A stretch of DNA of 64,000 nucleotides from Kappaphycus alvarezii. Taxonomy: Eukaryota > Rhodophyta > Florideophyceae > Gigartinales > Solieriaceae. Below the pieces are notes generated by a model, which saw only the letters and a program-made list of their open reading frames with translations, was not told the DNA's origin and made no database searches. Position numbers and translations under genes: made by a program. Location of the stretch: positions 620,001-684,000 of the forward strand of contig NADL03000501.1 of NCBI GenBank assembly GCA_002205965.3. The letters are read 5' to 3'. Positions 11,960-26,090 of this stretch are shown here, one piece after another; within the stretch, counting starts at the first letter, position 1, and each line of letters begins with the position of its first letter.

Positions 11960-12346
11960 ATATAATCGAACAAAAAGAACCATGGAGTGCAAATCATTGG
12001 GCTCTCATTGCACACAAGTAGGCAGTTTAGGCGACAGAAAACTTTCGGCCGCAGCGCGATAAAGACTCTCTCAAGAGAAAGTTTGATAAATTGGCGAATG
12101 CCAAGAAGAAAACTGGTTATCTTCGCGCCCTGTTCCTGTGCGACGAGCGAAACACATAGCCCGTTCTATTCGCAACAAGTGTGCTGCAATAACGGTAGTC
12201 GACTTTAGTGAACAGGAAAATGAATCTCATTTCCTGATAGAGCGATCTTCGAGAGGCAGTCACGGAGCAGCAACTGCTTTGGAAAGCGACTCAATCGGTG
12301 CTCGAAGGAAGAAGGGTAAGACTGCTGCCACAGGCACCGCTTCGTA
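11960..12346 (+). pseudogene. SANT/Myb-like DUF6818-type protein fragment
   Basis: In one plus frame from about 11970 the peptide PWSANHWALIAHK continues to QRDKDSLKRKFDKLANAKKK, followed in another frame (ATG at 12138) by MRRAKHIARSIRNKC. The order 'W...IA.....R....LK.KFD.L...KK.TG....VRRAKHIAR.I' is the pattern of the SANT/Myb-like DUF6818-type domain found in algal and oomycete transposon-linked proteins. At least two in-frame stops (after IAHK and nearby) and one frameshift near 12,110-12,140 mark it as dead. The tail is basic and ends at 12346. It probably belongs with the DDE transposase remnant on the opposite strand downstream, since PIF/Harbinger elements encode a Myb/SANT-like partner beside the transposase. 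Confidence 0.5.
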
Positions 12347-12690
12347 AGATAAAATTGATTCGTTGCTGTTATATCATATCTGCTACATGACTGACCATGT
12401 TGGAGAGATATCCCAATCGAGTAGGGGTAGATGTCGTCGTTCAAAAAAGATTATGCTGTCAATATTGTGCGGGAAAAGGTGTAAGAAAACATGAAACCAA
12501 CGATAGAACTTTTACTGCAGATCAGCTCGAAATTGGATGATTTTAACGCGGACAAGGGAAATCGAGAAAGTTCAACTTCGCGAAAGCCCTCGGGTAGGAG
12601 CAGTTCGCAAAACTCCTGGTACCGAGCTTAAAAGCCCTTTTGTAGCTAGCGTGGACGCAAAATGGGCGCCTATTCCATCGTTTCTTGTTA

Positions 12691-13356
12691 CTTCCTGGCA
12701 TATGTAGTTCGAATATGTTTTAACCCAATAAATCGCGTTCGGAAGTTCTGTACAAGGCAGCAGATTCTTGGTAGTCTTAAGTGCTTTCTCGCGTCTGCTA
12801 TTAACGGCGTCTTAAGTCGCTGAAATGGCTTTTTTAAAGACCTGACACCTCACTCCGCGGATTTTCGCTCACTGGGCATTACTAGTTGGAGAATTGTTTC
12901 TACTGCAGCAAGTTCAGCGGACTCCGGAATATACCACCTCTCATTGATTTTTCTTCCACGTAGGAGTTTCCCGTTTGTGGTGGAGGTGTTTTTAACGAAC
13001 GTGCTATCGCCGAGAATAGCATAACCAGGTGGGGTCATCTCATCAGAGAGCTTCTGGTAATAAAGTTCAGACGGTCCGGCAAGTTTCGTGTCTTGCCAGC
13101 GCCCTTCGAAAGTTGAAGGCGGCATGAATTTTTTCGCCGTAGAAGTTCCAAAAAAAGAGATTACGACCTCAACGGTAAAGCCTTCGAAGAAAGCATTTTG
13201 AACGTCTTTATCCGTGTAATCGTCGCATGTAATTCGCCCTCCCGCCGTTACTGCAAATACTCCTTTCAAATGTGGTCCAAACACTTGTTTATTCTGAAAA
13301 AGGAGAGACGGAGCCAGCATCTCACCCTCAGATGGCCACTTAATTTCAAAGTCTGT
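12691..13356 (-). pseudogene. PIF/Harbinger-like DDE transposase remnant
   Basis: Minus-strand peptides follow the DDE_Tnp_4 (HARBI1-like) order: KWPSEGEM, GVFAVTAGGRITCDD, DVQNAFFEGF, FEGRWQDTKLA, SELYYQKL, TPPGYAILGDSTF, then LVMPSERKSAE. The frame beginning at 13320 stops at 12850. The same frame continues past that single TGA, where family members have Trp, with GVRSLKKPFQRLKTPL and NFRTRFIGLKHIRTTYARK to a second stop near 12691. The usual 'DG' of the first catalytic motif reads AGG here and so appears lost; GDSTF retains the second Asp. The N-terminal part before 13356 is broken. The enzyme would have cut and joined transposon ends; this copy is inactive. Confidence 0.65.
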
Positions 13357-13359
13357 CCT

Positions 13360-16300
13360 TTAACTTCTTTTAACCAAGTTCAACAACATCTCTAGACCGT
13401 AGTCTAATCAATAAGAAATAGATGCAGGAACGATGCCAAATATATGGCAAAGAGTGTATGCATAGACTCTTGTTCTCAAGTACCATAGTGCTACACCTAA
13501 CAAATACACACTTCAAGGCTGCGAATGACGTCCTCTTGATTTCGGGTTCGTTCGATAAGGGCTCCCGTAGTTGAGTCTTTCTCTCTATGTTTCAAAATAT
13601 GGGAGGATTCTTTGTAATGTCAGATAATGCGTAAAGTTAATAGAAACAATGAAATCACCATCGCTTCCGGAGGAAAGAACTACAATTCAAGGTGGCTCTA
13701 GAGGTGATTTGACGGAACGAATAAGGGCGGGCCTCCTATACTGATAGGTTTTGTTTGCGGCGAGACTTTATCGGTCTATCAACGAACTTAAAAGTCGCTA
13801 CTGTTGGTTCAAAAGAGGCACAAGCAACCGCTAATGTTGTACGGGCGAGGGTGGCTTGATCCATGATTTTGTTTAGCGAAGTGTAGCGACTCCGAGGTAG
13901 CAGCCCCACTTACGTTGAGTGGCCAAATTTTGCCAGTTTTTCCACTTATTATATTTGCTGATATCTGCTGAGATAGTATCTGGCATTTGCTGAATGCACC
14001 CACTATTGAGGTCACAAAAAATGATGCATTGTCTATTATGCTGTCCTCGTACACTGTCAGTTACTCTTTCCATAAGAAATCAAAATTATCGTTACTATTT
14101 CCGAATATCAAACAATCTGTTGTTAGTGACGTGTTAATGAGGTCCAAGCCTAAATCTAAACTCCGAATAACCCAAAATGGTAGTCAATCCCATGAAAAAT
14201 ACTGGCATAATTCAATGGTTTCTGTAAAAGCGAACAAAAAACTTCGAACATGAAATGTAAGATCTTACTATAGAATGGGCTTAAAATTGAAAATTTTGAT
14301 GCGAATTTTCCCGTAAAAGTACCTAGTTAAATTAAAGGCCTTATAAACATCACATAGAAATTATTGAAGTATTTTACAAATATTTTTCCGGCTTTCTCGA
14401 ATACTAACACTGTTCAGGCCAAGCAGCCATAAGAAAGCATTGAACAGCACAAAATGATAAGTAATCGATAACTAGAGGTTACGATTAATACCTGGTATTC
14501 TGAAAAATCCTCAAAAAAGTACATTAAATAGTTCGGGATGGATAAGGAGAAAAAATCTTTGGGTCTATTAACCTCACGATCAGGTAAAGTGATTGTTCTA
14601 CCTATACTTGAGGGTTCATGGGAACTTTGTAGCAGTAAGTTGTATTAAATCACAATAATATGGATTAGACTTCATATAGGGTCAAAGTTTTGCCCTCCCC
14701 CCGCCGAAAACTTTCCTCTAAAGCTAAAAATCAAAAATTACAGGACATACTAATATGTTTAGAAATTTATTGTATATATAATTTGGAGTACAGGAACACA
14801 CGGCATGAATTCTGAGAAAGATTTCATAATACAGAATGGAACAGCATTAATGCGCCTTAGATGACCAGTAAAATGCTGATGACATTGTTATAACTGAGAG
14901 TAGAATAAGGTTGCCTTTGGAAATAGTACAAATGACACTCAAAAGAGTTACCGGGATTGTTGAATTTGAGAAAATAGTTGTTTACGTAAATTTTTGGCTC
15001 GGTGATAACTACATTAACAAATATTAACATTACTTACCATACTTAAATATGCAGGGTGGGCTCCACTATATTGCGCTACTTTGATTAGTGCTACGCTCTT
15101 ATTAGTGCCTATAGAAAAGCCATGTATCACTACCATCCTTGGGGAGGCGTAAAAATCATCCAGGAACGGAGAAGCACTAGCTCAAGCTAAGCAAGAGCGG
15201 AAAAAATCAAACATAAGCTCCAGAACTGACTGTAGGACAAGGACTATCTCACACTTTAAGAATCCCGCGAAGAAAGCACTAGAAGAGGAGGATCTGCTCA
15301 GATTTAAAGGCCTGTTTTTTCCTACTGGGTTTATTGGGCCTACCCGTGGTCCCCAAGAAATAAATTTGAACTCCGCACCGAAAACTCCACGGTTTCTATT
15401 TTATTTTTTCCGACAGCGTAGCCTTAGACGGGTCTCCGTCGGTAGTAAATAAAATTTTCATCAAGCCATCAGCATCTCAAGTTTAAGCGCTTTTTCAACC
15501 GCCTCAGATAGCACACTACTGCAAAGTTCTAGAGGCAAGTGACGGCCTACGTCGCACACTAGACGGCTTCTTTAGCGCCATTCAACAAACTAACACGAAG
15601 AAACGCGTCAATTTATGATTCCTGAGATGCTCTCGAGGGCTTTCCCGAATATTCCTGATTCCCATTAGTGCCTGTAAAATCCCTATGTATGGGGGCAGCA
15701 TTATATCGTACGGGTTACTGCATTTGATGTAATTAATTTATGCAACTGCATAGTTTAATTTAATTTTGATGGACTATCAATTTAATTAATCCGCAACTTC
15801 TACTCGACACATGTTATCAAGTGCAATAAATGAATCAGTTTAATTCATTTTTAACTGCCCCAGATAGCCCTTCAAATGTTTTACCTGATAAGTAATAGAA
15901 AAAACTTCCAATCAAGCGCAGTTGCAGGTTCGGGGAATAGGAATTCTTTAGATTGCTAGAACGATCATATGTACTTCACATATACTATTATTTATACGTT
16001 TATATACAACATAAATAGTTTTCTATATTAAGTAACCCATATTTTTAAATTCCAAATTTAGTTTTTAAAATACTTGTCATCTCGTACATCTTTACACTCC
16101 TGCATTTTTTCTCTTTGCTCGGATTGAAGAGCATGGTTAAGAATCTGCTTGACGTTTAATAGTATAAGACGTTATCATGAGATCTAAATAGAGAAATTTC
16201 GAGTACTTACGGACTTTGCAACAGGTAAATGATTTCTAGATTTTGTTATAAATCTCGAGGTGGGAATTTGTTACACTTTTTCGGATGAAATCAGAAAGAA

Positions 16301-19300
16301 ATGAGTATATGAGGATGATATGGCGGAGGGTCTGATTAATACCCTGTATATTCCTTATAAATCAAACTAGAAAGAAATTTGTAGCAATTTCGAAGTAGAC
16401 ATGGTTGAAATGCCAACTCAAAACTACTCCATTAAGGATACTTTACGGAAAAGTAAAGCTGACAAATATCTTGGGTTGAGGGGTAACCTACCTAAAAGAC
16501 CTCCTGAATTCCTCAATTTCGTTGAAATTTTATGGTATCCAAGCATAGGGAAGGAATTTATAGAATGAGAGAAGTAATAGGCTCTGTTCTACGTTTTGTG
16601 ATAGTTTATTAAGATAAGGTACTAAAAACGCTTATACTGGATTGAATACAATTCTTTCTAAATTTATTTCCCCAATAATAAATATAAATACAAACAGTAC
16701 AAAAAAAGTGGAACGCATTTTAATAGTGTTAATAGGAGTGATGTTAAAAGATTGGATGTTGTACATTAGTAGGTTTTACCTGAAAGATATTTAAATGGAT
16801 TTTCTCCTTTTTGGCAGAAATTGATGTATGCACTCAAAAAGCAACTTTAGAATAGGCTTATGAAACGCTGTTCTGGTGTTTAAAGTCGACGAATACAAAA
16901 ATTACAGCCTTAATGACATATGAGTTGGAAGCTGATGCAAGGTTGCTTTTGTATTAATTACGTTACGTTGCGATCAAAGGAAAACTCCTCATCGCATCCT
17001 TTCGAGAAGTAGTTATCATTAAGTGGTTAATAAAGTCAGGAACCTAACCTAATCATATTTTAACAATTTATGACGGTATTTAGGGTAGCAGCTAGAAAAT
17101 TTTAGTCATTTTACATTTATATATAACAAAAATCACAGCTAAATGTAAATAAAATAGCGGAAACTTAAAGTGATGTACAGGAAAGCTTTTATATGGTCCT
17201 TCAAAAAGCTGGGAAGCTGAAAAAAGAGGTAAGAACCATTTTACTTTATGTTATTTAGGTCAAATGTTGACGATTGTTGAGTTAAATTCCTTTGTGTTCA
17301 TTTTGGAACTTGTTCAAGGAATTTCTAATGTACTAAAGAAACTCTGATTCGCAAGTATTTTAAAAAAAGGGGTTGAAGATAAAAAAGACGACATAAATAT
17401 TTCTTTGATGTAAAAATATTTGCAGAAAACCGTCGCAATTATTACTTTGGCTCCATTTATTTCTCTTAAATATATCAGAGATATTTGGACGTTGTTTAAG
17501 CAGTTTCTGAATATATTTACATGCCGAAAGTACTGTCGCAGTAATTTCCTAAACAATGAAAATTGATTAGCGATTAATTAAAGGAGTACACAAAGAAGAG
17601 CATTTTGGCACAAATAATTCTCAGAAATACTCCACATAATACTCATTTACAAGCAAGTTGAAATAAGGAAAGTGCCAGCTCGCTTGTAACATAAAAATAC
17701 AAGCCTAATTAGGAATATGTAACAAAGAAAAACTCTCTTGCTGATAGGAAGATAATGAAATGCACAGTCATCAGTTTTTAGAGTTTAATCTTTGGGATTT
17801 ATTTCTTAAAATTCATAAATATGAATAAAAAGGCTTAGGAATTACATAAATTCCTGCATGTTATCGATCTCTTACTCTGGCCCTCAACGCAACTATTTTA
17901 TTCAGAAGAATTCCTTCACGGAAACATCTCCGTTGGACGCGCATGACCTTTTTTAAACTCGTTTCTTTTGATTTTTTCGACTGATGTTTCATATTTAACA
18001 AGAATATTGTTATTCATTAAAATTTGTAGACGGTTTAATTATTGCGAGACATATAATTTCATTGAAATTAATGGTATTATTTCCAGAATTAGTTTCTTTT
18101 ATCTTTCATATTCAAAATGAGCAACGCATTCATTCAACGGATGGTTACTGAAATCTGCTGCTGTAATGGAAGTTCAAGAAAAACATAAGAGTTAGAGACA
18201 TTATTCAAGACGTTTTTCATAGAACAGAACTGAAAATCGCTCCCGCTAACAAATAATTAATCGGTTTTAGGGCACCTAGTAAGAAAACATTTTACGCTTC
18301 GAAATAAACCATAATATCACTTTTGGGTGATTATCCTGCAGGAATTTAATAAGGAAAAAACATACATTATTGGAAATAATCCACAGAGTGTACAAAGAAT
18401 CTGAAAATGACGCTTATAAGAAATCATGAAATACTTCGCATAGGCAGAACATATCACGTAGACATTGAATAATTTAATTTTTCCAAGAAAGTTCTTGAGA
18501 TTACGAAAACGCTTTGCAGATTTCAAAAAAGTTCAAAAAGTGCCATTAAAGGTGAGAAAAAAAGGTTTAATCAATATACGCAAAGTAATTATTGAGGATG
18601 AACATTGATTGGGCTACATACGTAGAACAAAGAATCTTTGAATGAATTTGAAATGAATATTTAAGAAGAAATTCGGAGAAGTTAACAATATCTATATATC
18701 ATCACTTCCAGTAGTTTTCGCGGTTTTTATAAGGTTCTTCAAAAATTCAAAACTTTTATAGTCTTAATATTTCCAAAATAGGGTTTGAAGAAAAATGAGC
18801 CTTCAATGAGTCCTAAATACTATAAAAGTGAAAATTTTAAACCTCTGTATGGCCAAATACATGACATCTGGCCTAGTCGTCTTTAACTTCCACAAGTTTT
18901 GAGGAAACTAGGAAATTAAGGAACAATAAAAATAAAAAAGAAATAGATGTAATTTTAAGGTGTTTCATCAGTCAATTTAATTCAATTGAAGATGATCTTG
19001 AGAGCGCCAGAATTTTCGCAGTGTATACATCCAGCAAAATAACTCATAATTTTTCTCCATAATAATTGTGAGGAAGATGAAAGTAAATTAACATGCTATC
19101 TTACGCTTATCCTCCTGTTCCAGCGAGGAAAGTCAAGAGACGCAAGCAAAGTCGAGGGATAATTTAAGTACATAGTTGCGCAAAAACTCAGAAAGTCTCA
19201 GGCGTAAGTAAGAAGGATCTTTACTCATTTCTTATCCAAAGGATTAACTCTGGTGAATTATTCAAAGATGATAATATTAGAAAATTCCGTAATAACAATT

Positions 19301-22300
19301 TTTTCACATGAATACTCATCCGGTCTCCATTCAACTGTGAATTTCATCATATTATTCTTCACTCAAGTCCAAACTGAACACTAAGAAGTTGACTTTCTAT
19401 GGGATGCATTCCCCAGTAGCGCAGCTTCCTCAGGTATTCAGACTTATTTATCTTTCTATTTCATGTTTTTACTGCGCATCACAAGTGCTTCAAATAAATA
19501 AAGAGAACTTGCCAGCTTTTTACAACCAATGCATTGCACGCACTTTCAAGTGCACCGCATTCCAACTTCCTGGTCTTGGTCGGCCTCCTATGCTTCGGAA
19601 AATTTGTTGAAAAATTGTACGTATTCATCACGTTCAAGTAAAGACGACCGCATATCATTATTATATCCCATCATGCAGTACGCAAAGTGACGGTGAAACA
19701 TTAAAACCCATTCTAATCATCTTGAACTTCTCAACCTACCCTAACTTCTACATGAACTTCCGTACCACTGCACATATGTTTTAGTTTCAAATAGCTGGCC
19801 CTCAGATCTGCAATTTTGAGACGGTAGTTCCAGAGCAATCAGTAAAAATGTGCACATCTTAATATACACATGCGATGGTGTCGTATTTAATAATATGCAG
19901 AGCAAGGACCTACAGTAGGGGGGTTAATGAAAGCAACAATGCTCTACTACTTACATTACACGCTACTAAGAAATTCTCTACTTAAAGAGTATGATTAAGA
20001 GCTATTCGGGCCCTCACGTGCGGCAAAGAGAATTGAACAAGTTAATGAAAGAATAAGGTTGAGGAGTGTATTACAGTTATTCTGAAGAGGAAAGGGGGGT
20101 TTCTTACAATTTCTGAGAGTAATAATATTCATAATATAAATTGCTCGAATTGAGGAAGACCGGAATTTTCGCAGTAATAGTACAAAAGATTCAGCTAGAA
20201 ATCTTCATATAGAAAAATCTTCGCTAAGCGAAGTTCTTTTGCTTTTTATCTAGATATTTCATCTTCTTTATAGGTCTAAAACTCACCTTCGCGAAATACA
20301 TAGAAGGCTCCATGGCCATATCAGCCAATAGGCTGCCAGATGACCTTGTAATGTACTTGATCTGGTTTTTGTTTTGCGTAGAAATGTTCACATGATATCT
20401 TCAGGCACTGAGAATGTGTAAATTAGAATCAAGAAGGTCTTTTTTTCAGCTGTGATGGTAAAGTAAAGGTGGAAACTAATGAATCGAAATTATATTTTTA
20501 CTTTTCCTGAACATAATGTGAAGAGTATTTCTAAAACTTTGCTTTCTTGGGGTTTCTATTCGATTACATCACGTGAAATGAGAGGAAAAAGTACTGCTGA
20601 ATACAACATTTGAGCATTAGCTAGTTTTAATGTATCGAGTCTGAACCGAATGGTGCCGGAGGTCACACCATTTGCAAGTAAGATGCATTTACTAGAAATC
20701 ATTGAGAAAGCTGATCATTCCTTGAGAGTTTAATTCCTAAAGTCCGGCTAAAATGAGAATAAAATTTTTAAAATAGTTTCCTCATGTAAATTGTACGTAA
20801 AGAGAGGGTAGAACAGAGTGCAACTGATCTTATCACATCAAAAATAGTCACCAGATAACTGCAGAGCAAGTTTGTTGTACCCCCGGATTTTAAGATGAAG
20901 TTTGAGCAAACTAAGTTTCATAAGAAGAATACTGGCTTTTGATGAACGCGTTATCTATTGCTTTGTATGGTGCCGTTTTACTCGAAGAAAAAGTACGAAA
21001 AAATTGTGTGAAAATGACCACGGCCATCCCACTGTAGCTCTCTATGATCACACAGTCCATAGAATTTCAAAGAAGGCCTTTATTGCTATCGATTAATTTC
21101 TCCATGCAGGCTTTGCCCGGCTGAGGAAATAACTGCAATCGTCCCAGTAATTTTTATTAGTGACAGATATCACGTATCATTATAAATTTACAATATTGTC
21201 TAATGCAAAAACTTTTATTATTAATGATATTGGTGTTTCAATAGTTAGTTTCATATATTCTGAGACTGAAGCTGGCAAATCGCTTGTGGATTCTCACTTT
21301 TTAATTTTTATAATATATTCATTTATTATCACATCAGCCCTTTGAGATTTCACCTCATGACTCTGCCTCATTTTCAGACTCTCTGATTCACAGACCTGTC
21401 CCCTCAGTCTTTGAGAAAAAGCCATATTAAACCTGTTGAAATTGTGCAAATCGAACAAATCTGATGATAATGGTATTCAATACGTTCATTGCAATAATTA
21501 GAAAATTGACAAAACCTGTTAATCTTCATGTATAGAAATTTTGGTAGCATGCCATAAGTACTTTGAAATTAGGGCGCTATGTATATATCAGTTAAGCCAC
21601 AATTTTTTTCAGAATAAAAAGCAAATGAAGAAAAATAATCATATGCTGCGGATGAAGTGATCAAAATTTAATAGATCCTCGAGCTTCAATTGGATCATGT
21701 AACCTTGAAGCAATTTACGGCCTCTATAACTCTCTTTTGTTGAGATTTTTTGCTACAGATTGAGCTGAGAGTCAATCGATGTTGAAAATTTACTGAACAT
21801 CTTGCTCCCTATCCAGAATATGCTTTAACCGCAGCAGCAGAGATTAATATTAGTCATTACCACCAGCAGATCATTGTTGGGGGCTCATAAGTGCCAATAA
21901 AAGAGAAATCTATGTTTACTTATCAATACGAAGCAAGTTAGGACACAATCACTTTAGCCAAAATTTTCTTTAAATGCAGAGCTGTGGCAACTGAAAAAAC
22001 TTGGTGGTTTCCTAATTTGGCTCATCAAGATCCAAAGCTTCCCCAACTGGAAACAAACGGCGAGTGTATATTACTGGCTCCTTTTGTTCCTTTTACGCTC
22101 CATCAAAAAAAAATGCTCAGACATTAAGTGCACAAAGATTTTTCAATCCCTCCAAAGTTCTCGATCCATTGCGATGAGAGGGTATTAGGTAGTAGTTTTA
22201 AATTCTCATCAATGCTTCAATATCCTCTGTGCCTGCTCGATGGACTGTAAAGCAACCATACCACGTAGTAAATTGGAATGCTGCTGTTCCAGGTCAAACA

Positions 22301-22340
22301 GAAAGATCCAAATGACTTCGCCCACTGCTTTACAGGACTA
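13360..22340. other. Long AT-rich desert, no gene seen
   Basis: Nearly 9 kb without a convincing gene. Composition is strongly AT-rich with homopolymer runs. A slightly more GC-balanced patch at 15,050-15,700 contains two similar short segments beginning ATTAGTGCCT (15,104 and 15,666), perhaps ends of a decayed small element. Frames at 13809-14073 (-), 19389-19610 (+) and 20902-21096 (+) show no family features. Confidence 0.55.
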
Positions 22341-22349
22341 ATGTGATTC

Positions 22350-25300
22350 ACATCCTCTGGGCAGTCCGGACCGTCCACAGATCAACTGACAGCTCAAGAA
22401 ACCATGACAGCTGCATTACATGAAATCCTGACCCAACTGAAAGCAATCCGCGCCACCAGCAATGCCAAGCTCACCAACTCCCAGCTATGCCAACACCACA
22501 TACAGCTAGACATCCCTAACCCACGACAGACAAATGCCAAATGCAGGGACGACAACCACCCGAGAAACAAGAAAAAATGCCAATGCCAAGCAGGCCAATA
22601 ACGAATACCCCGAGCTCATGAAGTAAATCCAATCCATGATCACGCAAAGCAACACCAAGAACTTGGAAACGTCCGACTAAGAAACGGGTATATTCACTGT
22701 AGACTTTGCTGCTGACCCAACACTTATGTTCACCCACACACCCAACGCAACACAACTCATCTCACCAATACCCACAAATACGGCCACGGACGACTCTGCT
22801 GTATGCACCCATGCCGGAAATTCGAACATCCAGACGAGCAAGAGTAAGCACATACGTCTCCCAGCGCTGATCAACCCGTCACTCAACGCAAACCTTCTTT
22901 CTGTGCACGCCTTCTCGTCCAGCTACGGAACGGATCTGAGGGGAACGGATCTCTTCCCAAGCCAAGCTGCGTTCTTGTTCTACACGAGAAAAACCAAACC
23001 AATCCTTACCGCCATGGATCCTTGGCGCAAATCAAAGCATGCGTACATACTCAAGTTCACCCACAACCGTGGCAACAGCCATGCCCGCATAGCAGGCACT
23101 ACTTCATGAAGTGGATTTAAAAGGAAAACACGCACTACGAACACTCAAATGATCCCACTCCCCACCTTCAATGAACAACAACATCACCTAAGACCAAATT
23201 CATGACAACAAACAGGCCGACATCGCCAATCACACCAAACTCCAAACCCGTTGTACGAACATACCCCATCACACATCCCAAACCACGCACATAGACACCA
23301 GTCCCTGCCAAACCATTCACTCAACACACAGAAGTTCTTCACGAATGCCACCTCACCCTTAACTACGCATCGTCAATCAACATCCAACGCAATGCAAAAC
23401 AAGGCCCCCTACCCATCCTCCCCAGAACTCTGCAACAAAAACCACCACCCATTACCTGCATGCCGTGCAGATACCCTAAATGCACCAACAAGCGCATAAA
23501 CGCAATCACAAAACATACACCGTAGGCGCCTATGTCAGCACAGACACATGCGGACCACTAAAACTTCCACCCAAACATGGAAACTCCCATTTACTCACGT
23601 TCATCGACGCTCAGAGCCGCCACCCAACGACATACATGCTAAAGGCCCGACAAAAAGTGCAATGGTACACCCCCATCCACATGGCCCTCACCAAAACACT
23701 GCACGGAGCATACACGCACACAATTAGGGTTGACAAAGCCAAACAGTCCCTCGCCGACAACTTCCAAAAACAATCCATGCATATTGGCACGAAGTTATAA
23801 ACCAAGACATTCTATCAACCTCAAGAAAAATCAAGAGCAGAAAAAATCAACCACAACCTCATGAACGTCGTCCGAGCAGCGCTCCCATTCTGGGAAGACG
23901 CACTCTAATACGTCGCATTAAAATACAACATAATGCAGCACTCAGCCATAGGCAGCTCGTCAACAGAACTATGGCACCAAACTAAACCGAACACCACTGC
24001 CTTACACATCTTCGGGCAATATGGCCATTTTCCTATCCACAAACCTAAAGCTAAACTCGAGCGACCCTTGTGGACTACATGCCCCCCGTAGATGACTCAA
24101 TGATCCGCTTCTGAAACCCAAGCACAGATGAATACTTACAGGTACGAGCAAAAGACTTCCCTCCATACGAATCACGATGGGACCCGTCACGTTCAACAAC
24201 CAACGCGTTCTACAAAATCCCTCCAAGACTCCCTGCATCCTCGCAAACCACGAACCAAGTCAGAATCTTCACAGGCGCCCAGCAATATGCAGAGGCACAT
24301 AACAAAGAGCTCGACACATTAGAAAAAATAAAATCAATTGGATGCACAACAACAAAATAACCAAGTCAGCCAAGGTCATCCCACTCAAGATGAAATACCG
24401 CTACAAGCACTCACCGGACCTGCAAATCGACATAAAGCGATATGCTCAGCATAGGGAGACAAAATGCATCCCTATTGGCATTATGATTCCAACCAAACAA
24501 CGACATATATGTCAGAAAAAACTACGGAACTCATTCTACTCGCAACCACCTCATACCACGGATGTCACATTGGACACATGACAAACCAGTCTATGTCAAA
24601 GAGCAAGCCAGATTCAATGGCGAGATCAGACATCTTCGGCACCAAGGCATCCTCATAAGGAACCTCTATGGCACCCTTCCCCGAGGTAGCTAAAACGTAC
24701 CACCAAGGCCTGTTCGAACACCTCAGTACTCATGACTACATCCAAAGCCACGCAGACCCCTGCCTATTCTACAAACACCACAACAATGCACCCACACTTG
24801 TAGCAATAGGCATGGTCGACTTCTTATCAATCTCTTCACTGCAGCAGAACATCGACGAACTCTTCGCCATACTACAAAAAAATACAAGATATCTAACATA
24901 GGCTATCCCACAACGTACCTAAAATGGAACATCAACACAACCCCAGAAGGCCACATACACATATTACAACCCTATTTCATACAGGCCCTTCTACATAGGA
25001 CACGAATGGTGCAATGAAAACCAAGATCCACACCCGTACCAGAAAGCACAGACTGGATCCAGGAACTCGAAGCACAACCACTCAGCAAGGCTCAGACCAA
25101 GCGATTCCAGTCAGTACTGGGCGACCTAAGATACCTGACAGGCAGCACTCGCCCTGATATTCAATTCGGAACCAACAAACTAGAGGAATACATCCACAAA
25201 ACAACCACGCAACACTATTGCATACTAAAATGGTTGCAGCAATACCTCAAAGCCACTCCACAGAATGGTATACTGTACCAGAGGAAAAACCAACAACTAC

Positions 25301-26080
25301 CCCAGTCCCACCCCATAGTTACCTACAAATATGCTGAATTCGCGAACTATACGAATATGAGATCCCTCACAGGCATCATACACACAGCCTACGGATCCCC
25401 AGTATCTTTGCGCAGCTCCAAACAACACACAATGGTCAAGTCAACATGCGAATCCGAATACCTGGCCCCATTCGTCGCAGTACAAGAAAACCAATTGCTA
25501 CGGCGAATACTAACAGACTGCCACACCGCATCAGCCAACCCATCCAAGGTACTAATCGACAACACCGAGACAATCCAAATGGCCCACAACGTCGCACCCA
25601 TAAATCTCATAATGCTCATCGACATACCGCACCACCACATCGTCGACCACATCCGTCGCAAGAACATCACCACACGCTACGTAACGATACAGCACAAAGC
25701 TTCGGACGTATTCACAAAGGTACTCGGCAAAACGAAAATCGCGACCCACTGTGCGCAACTCAGCATAGGGCCCCTCCCTAGCACAGAGAATACAACGCCT
25801 ACCTCTCCAAACCAACAAAACGCACCTCAGTCTTCGCGTGAATTAGACCCATCATTTTCCCTCTGGACTGTCAAAGGAACCAAGAAAGCACACAAAACGA
25901 GAGTCAAATTCACGCGCCTCAAAGGAATCAGGATAGCCTGTCTCACAGAGCAAAACAGTATAAATGCCCGTCGCTGTAACAGACAATAGATTGAAGCATT
26001 AAACTTCTTGAAGAACCCTTGAGAGTAAAGGGCATCGGTCTATCTTCCTACCCGCTCCTCGAGAAAAATTATTGGGCGGT
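22350..26080 (+). mobile_element. Ty1/copia retrotransposon fossil
   Basis: Plus-strand peptides appear in Ty1/copia order: gag-like (from ~22404), protease region (~22730-23000), integrase (~23510-23800), reverse transcriptase (~24668-24900) and RNase H with the copia-type C-terminus (~25320-25770, including SEYLAPFVAVQE). The tail carries TATAAAT at 25959-25965 and resembles LTR promoter sequence, but no clear paired LTR was found. The element is broken in many places, of the order of ten or more, and looks old. It stops directly beside the TA flank of the DNA transposon at 26091, so that transposon probably landed in or beside its 3' end. Confidence 0.8.
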
Positions 26081-26090
26081 ATGTGCTGTA

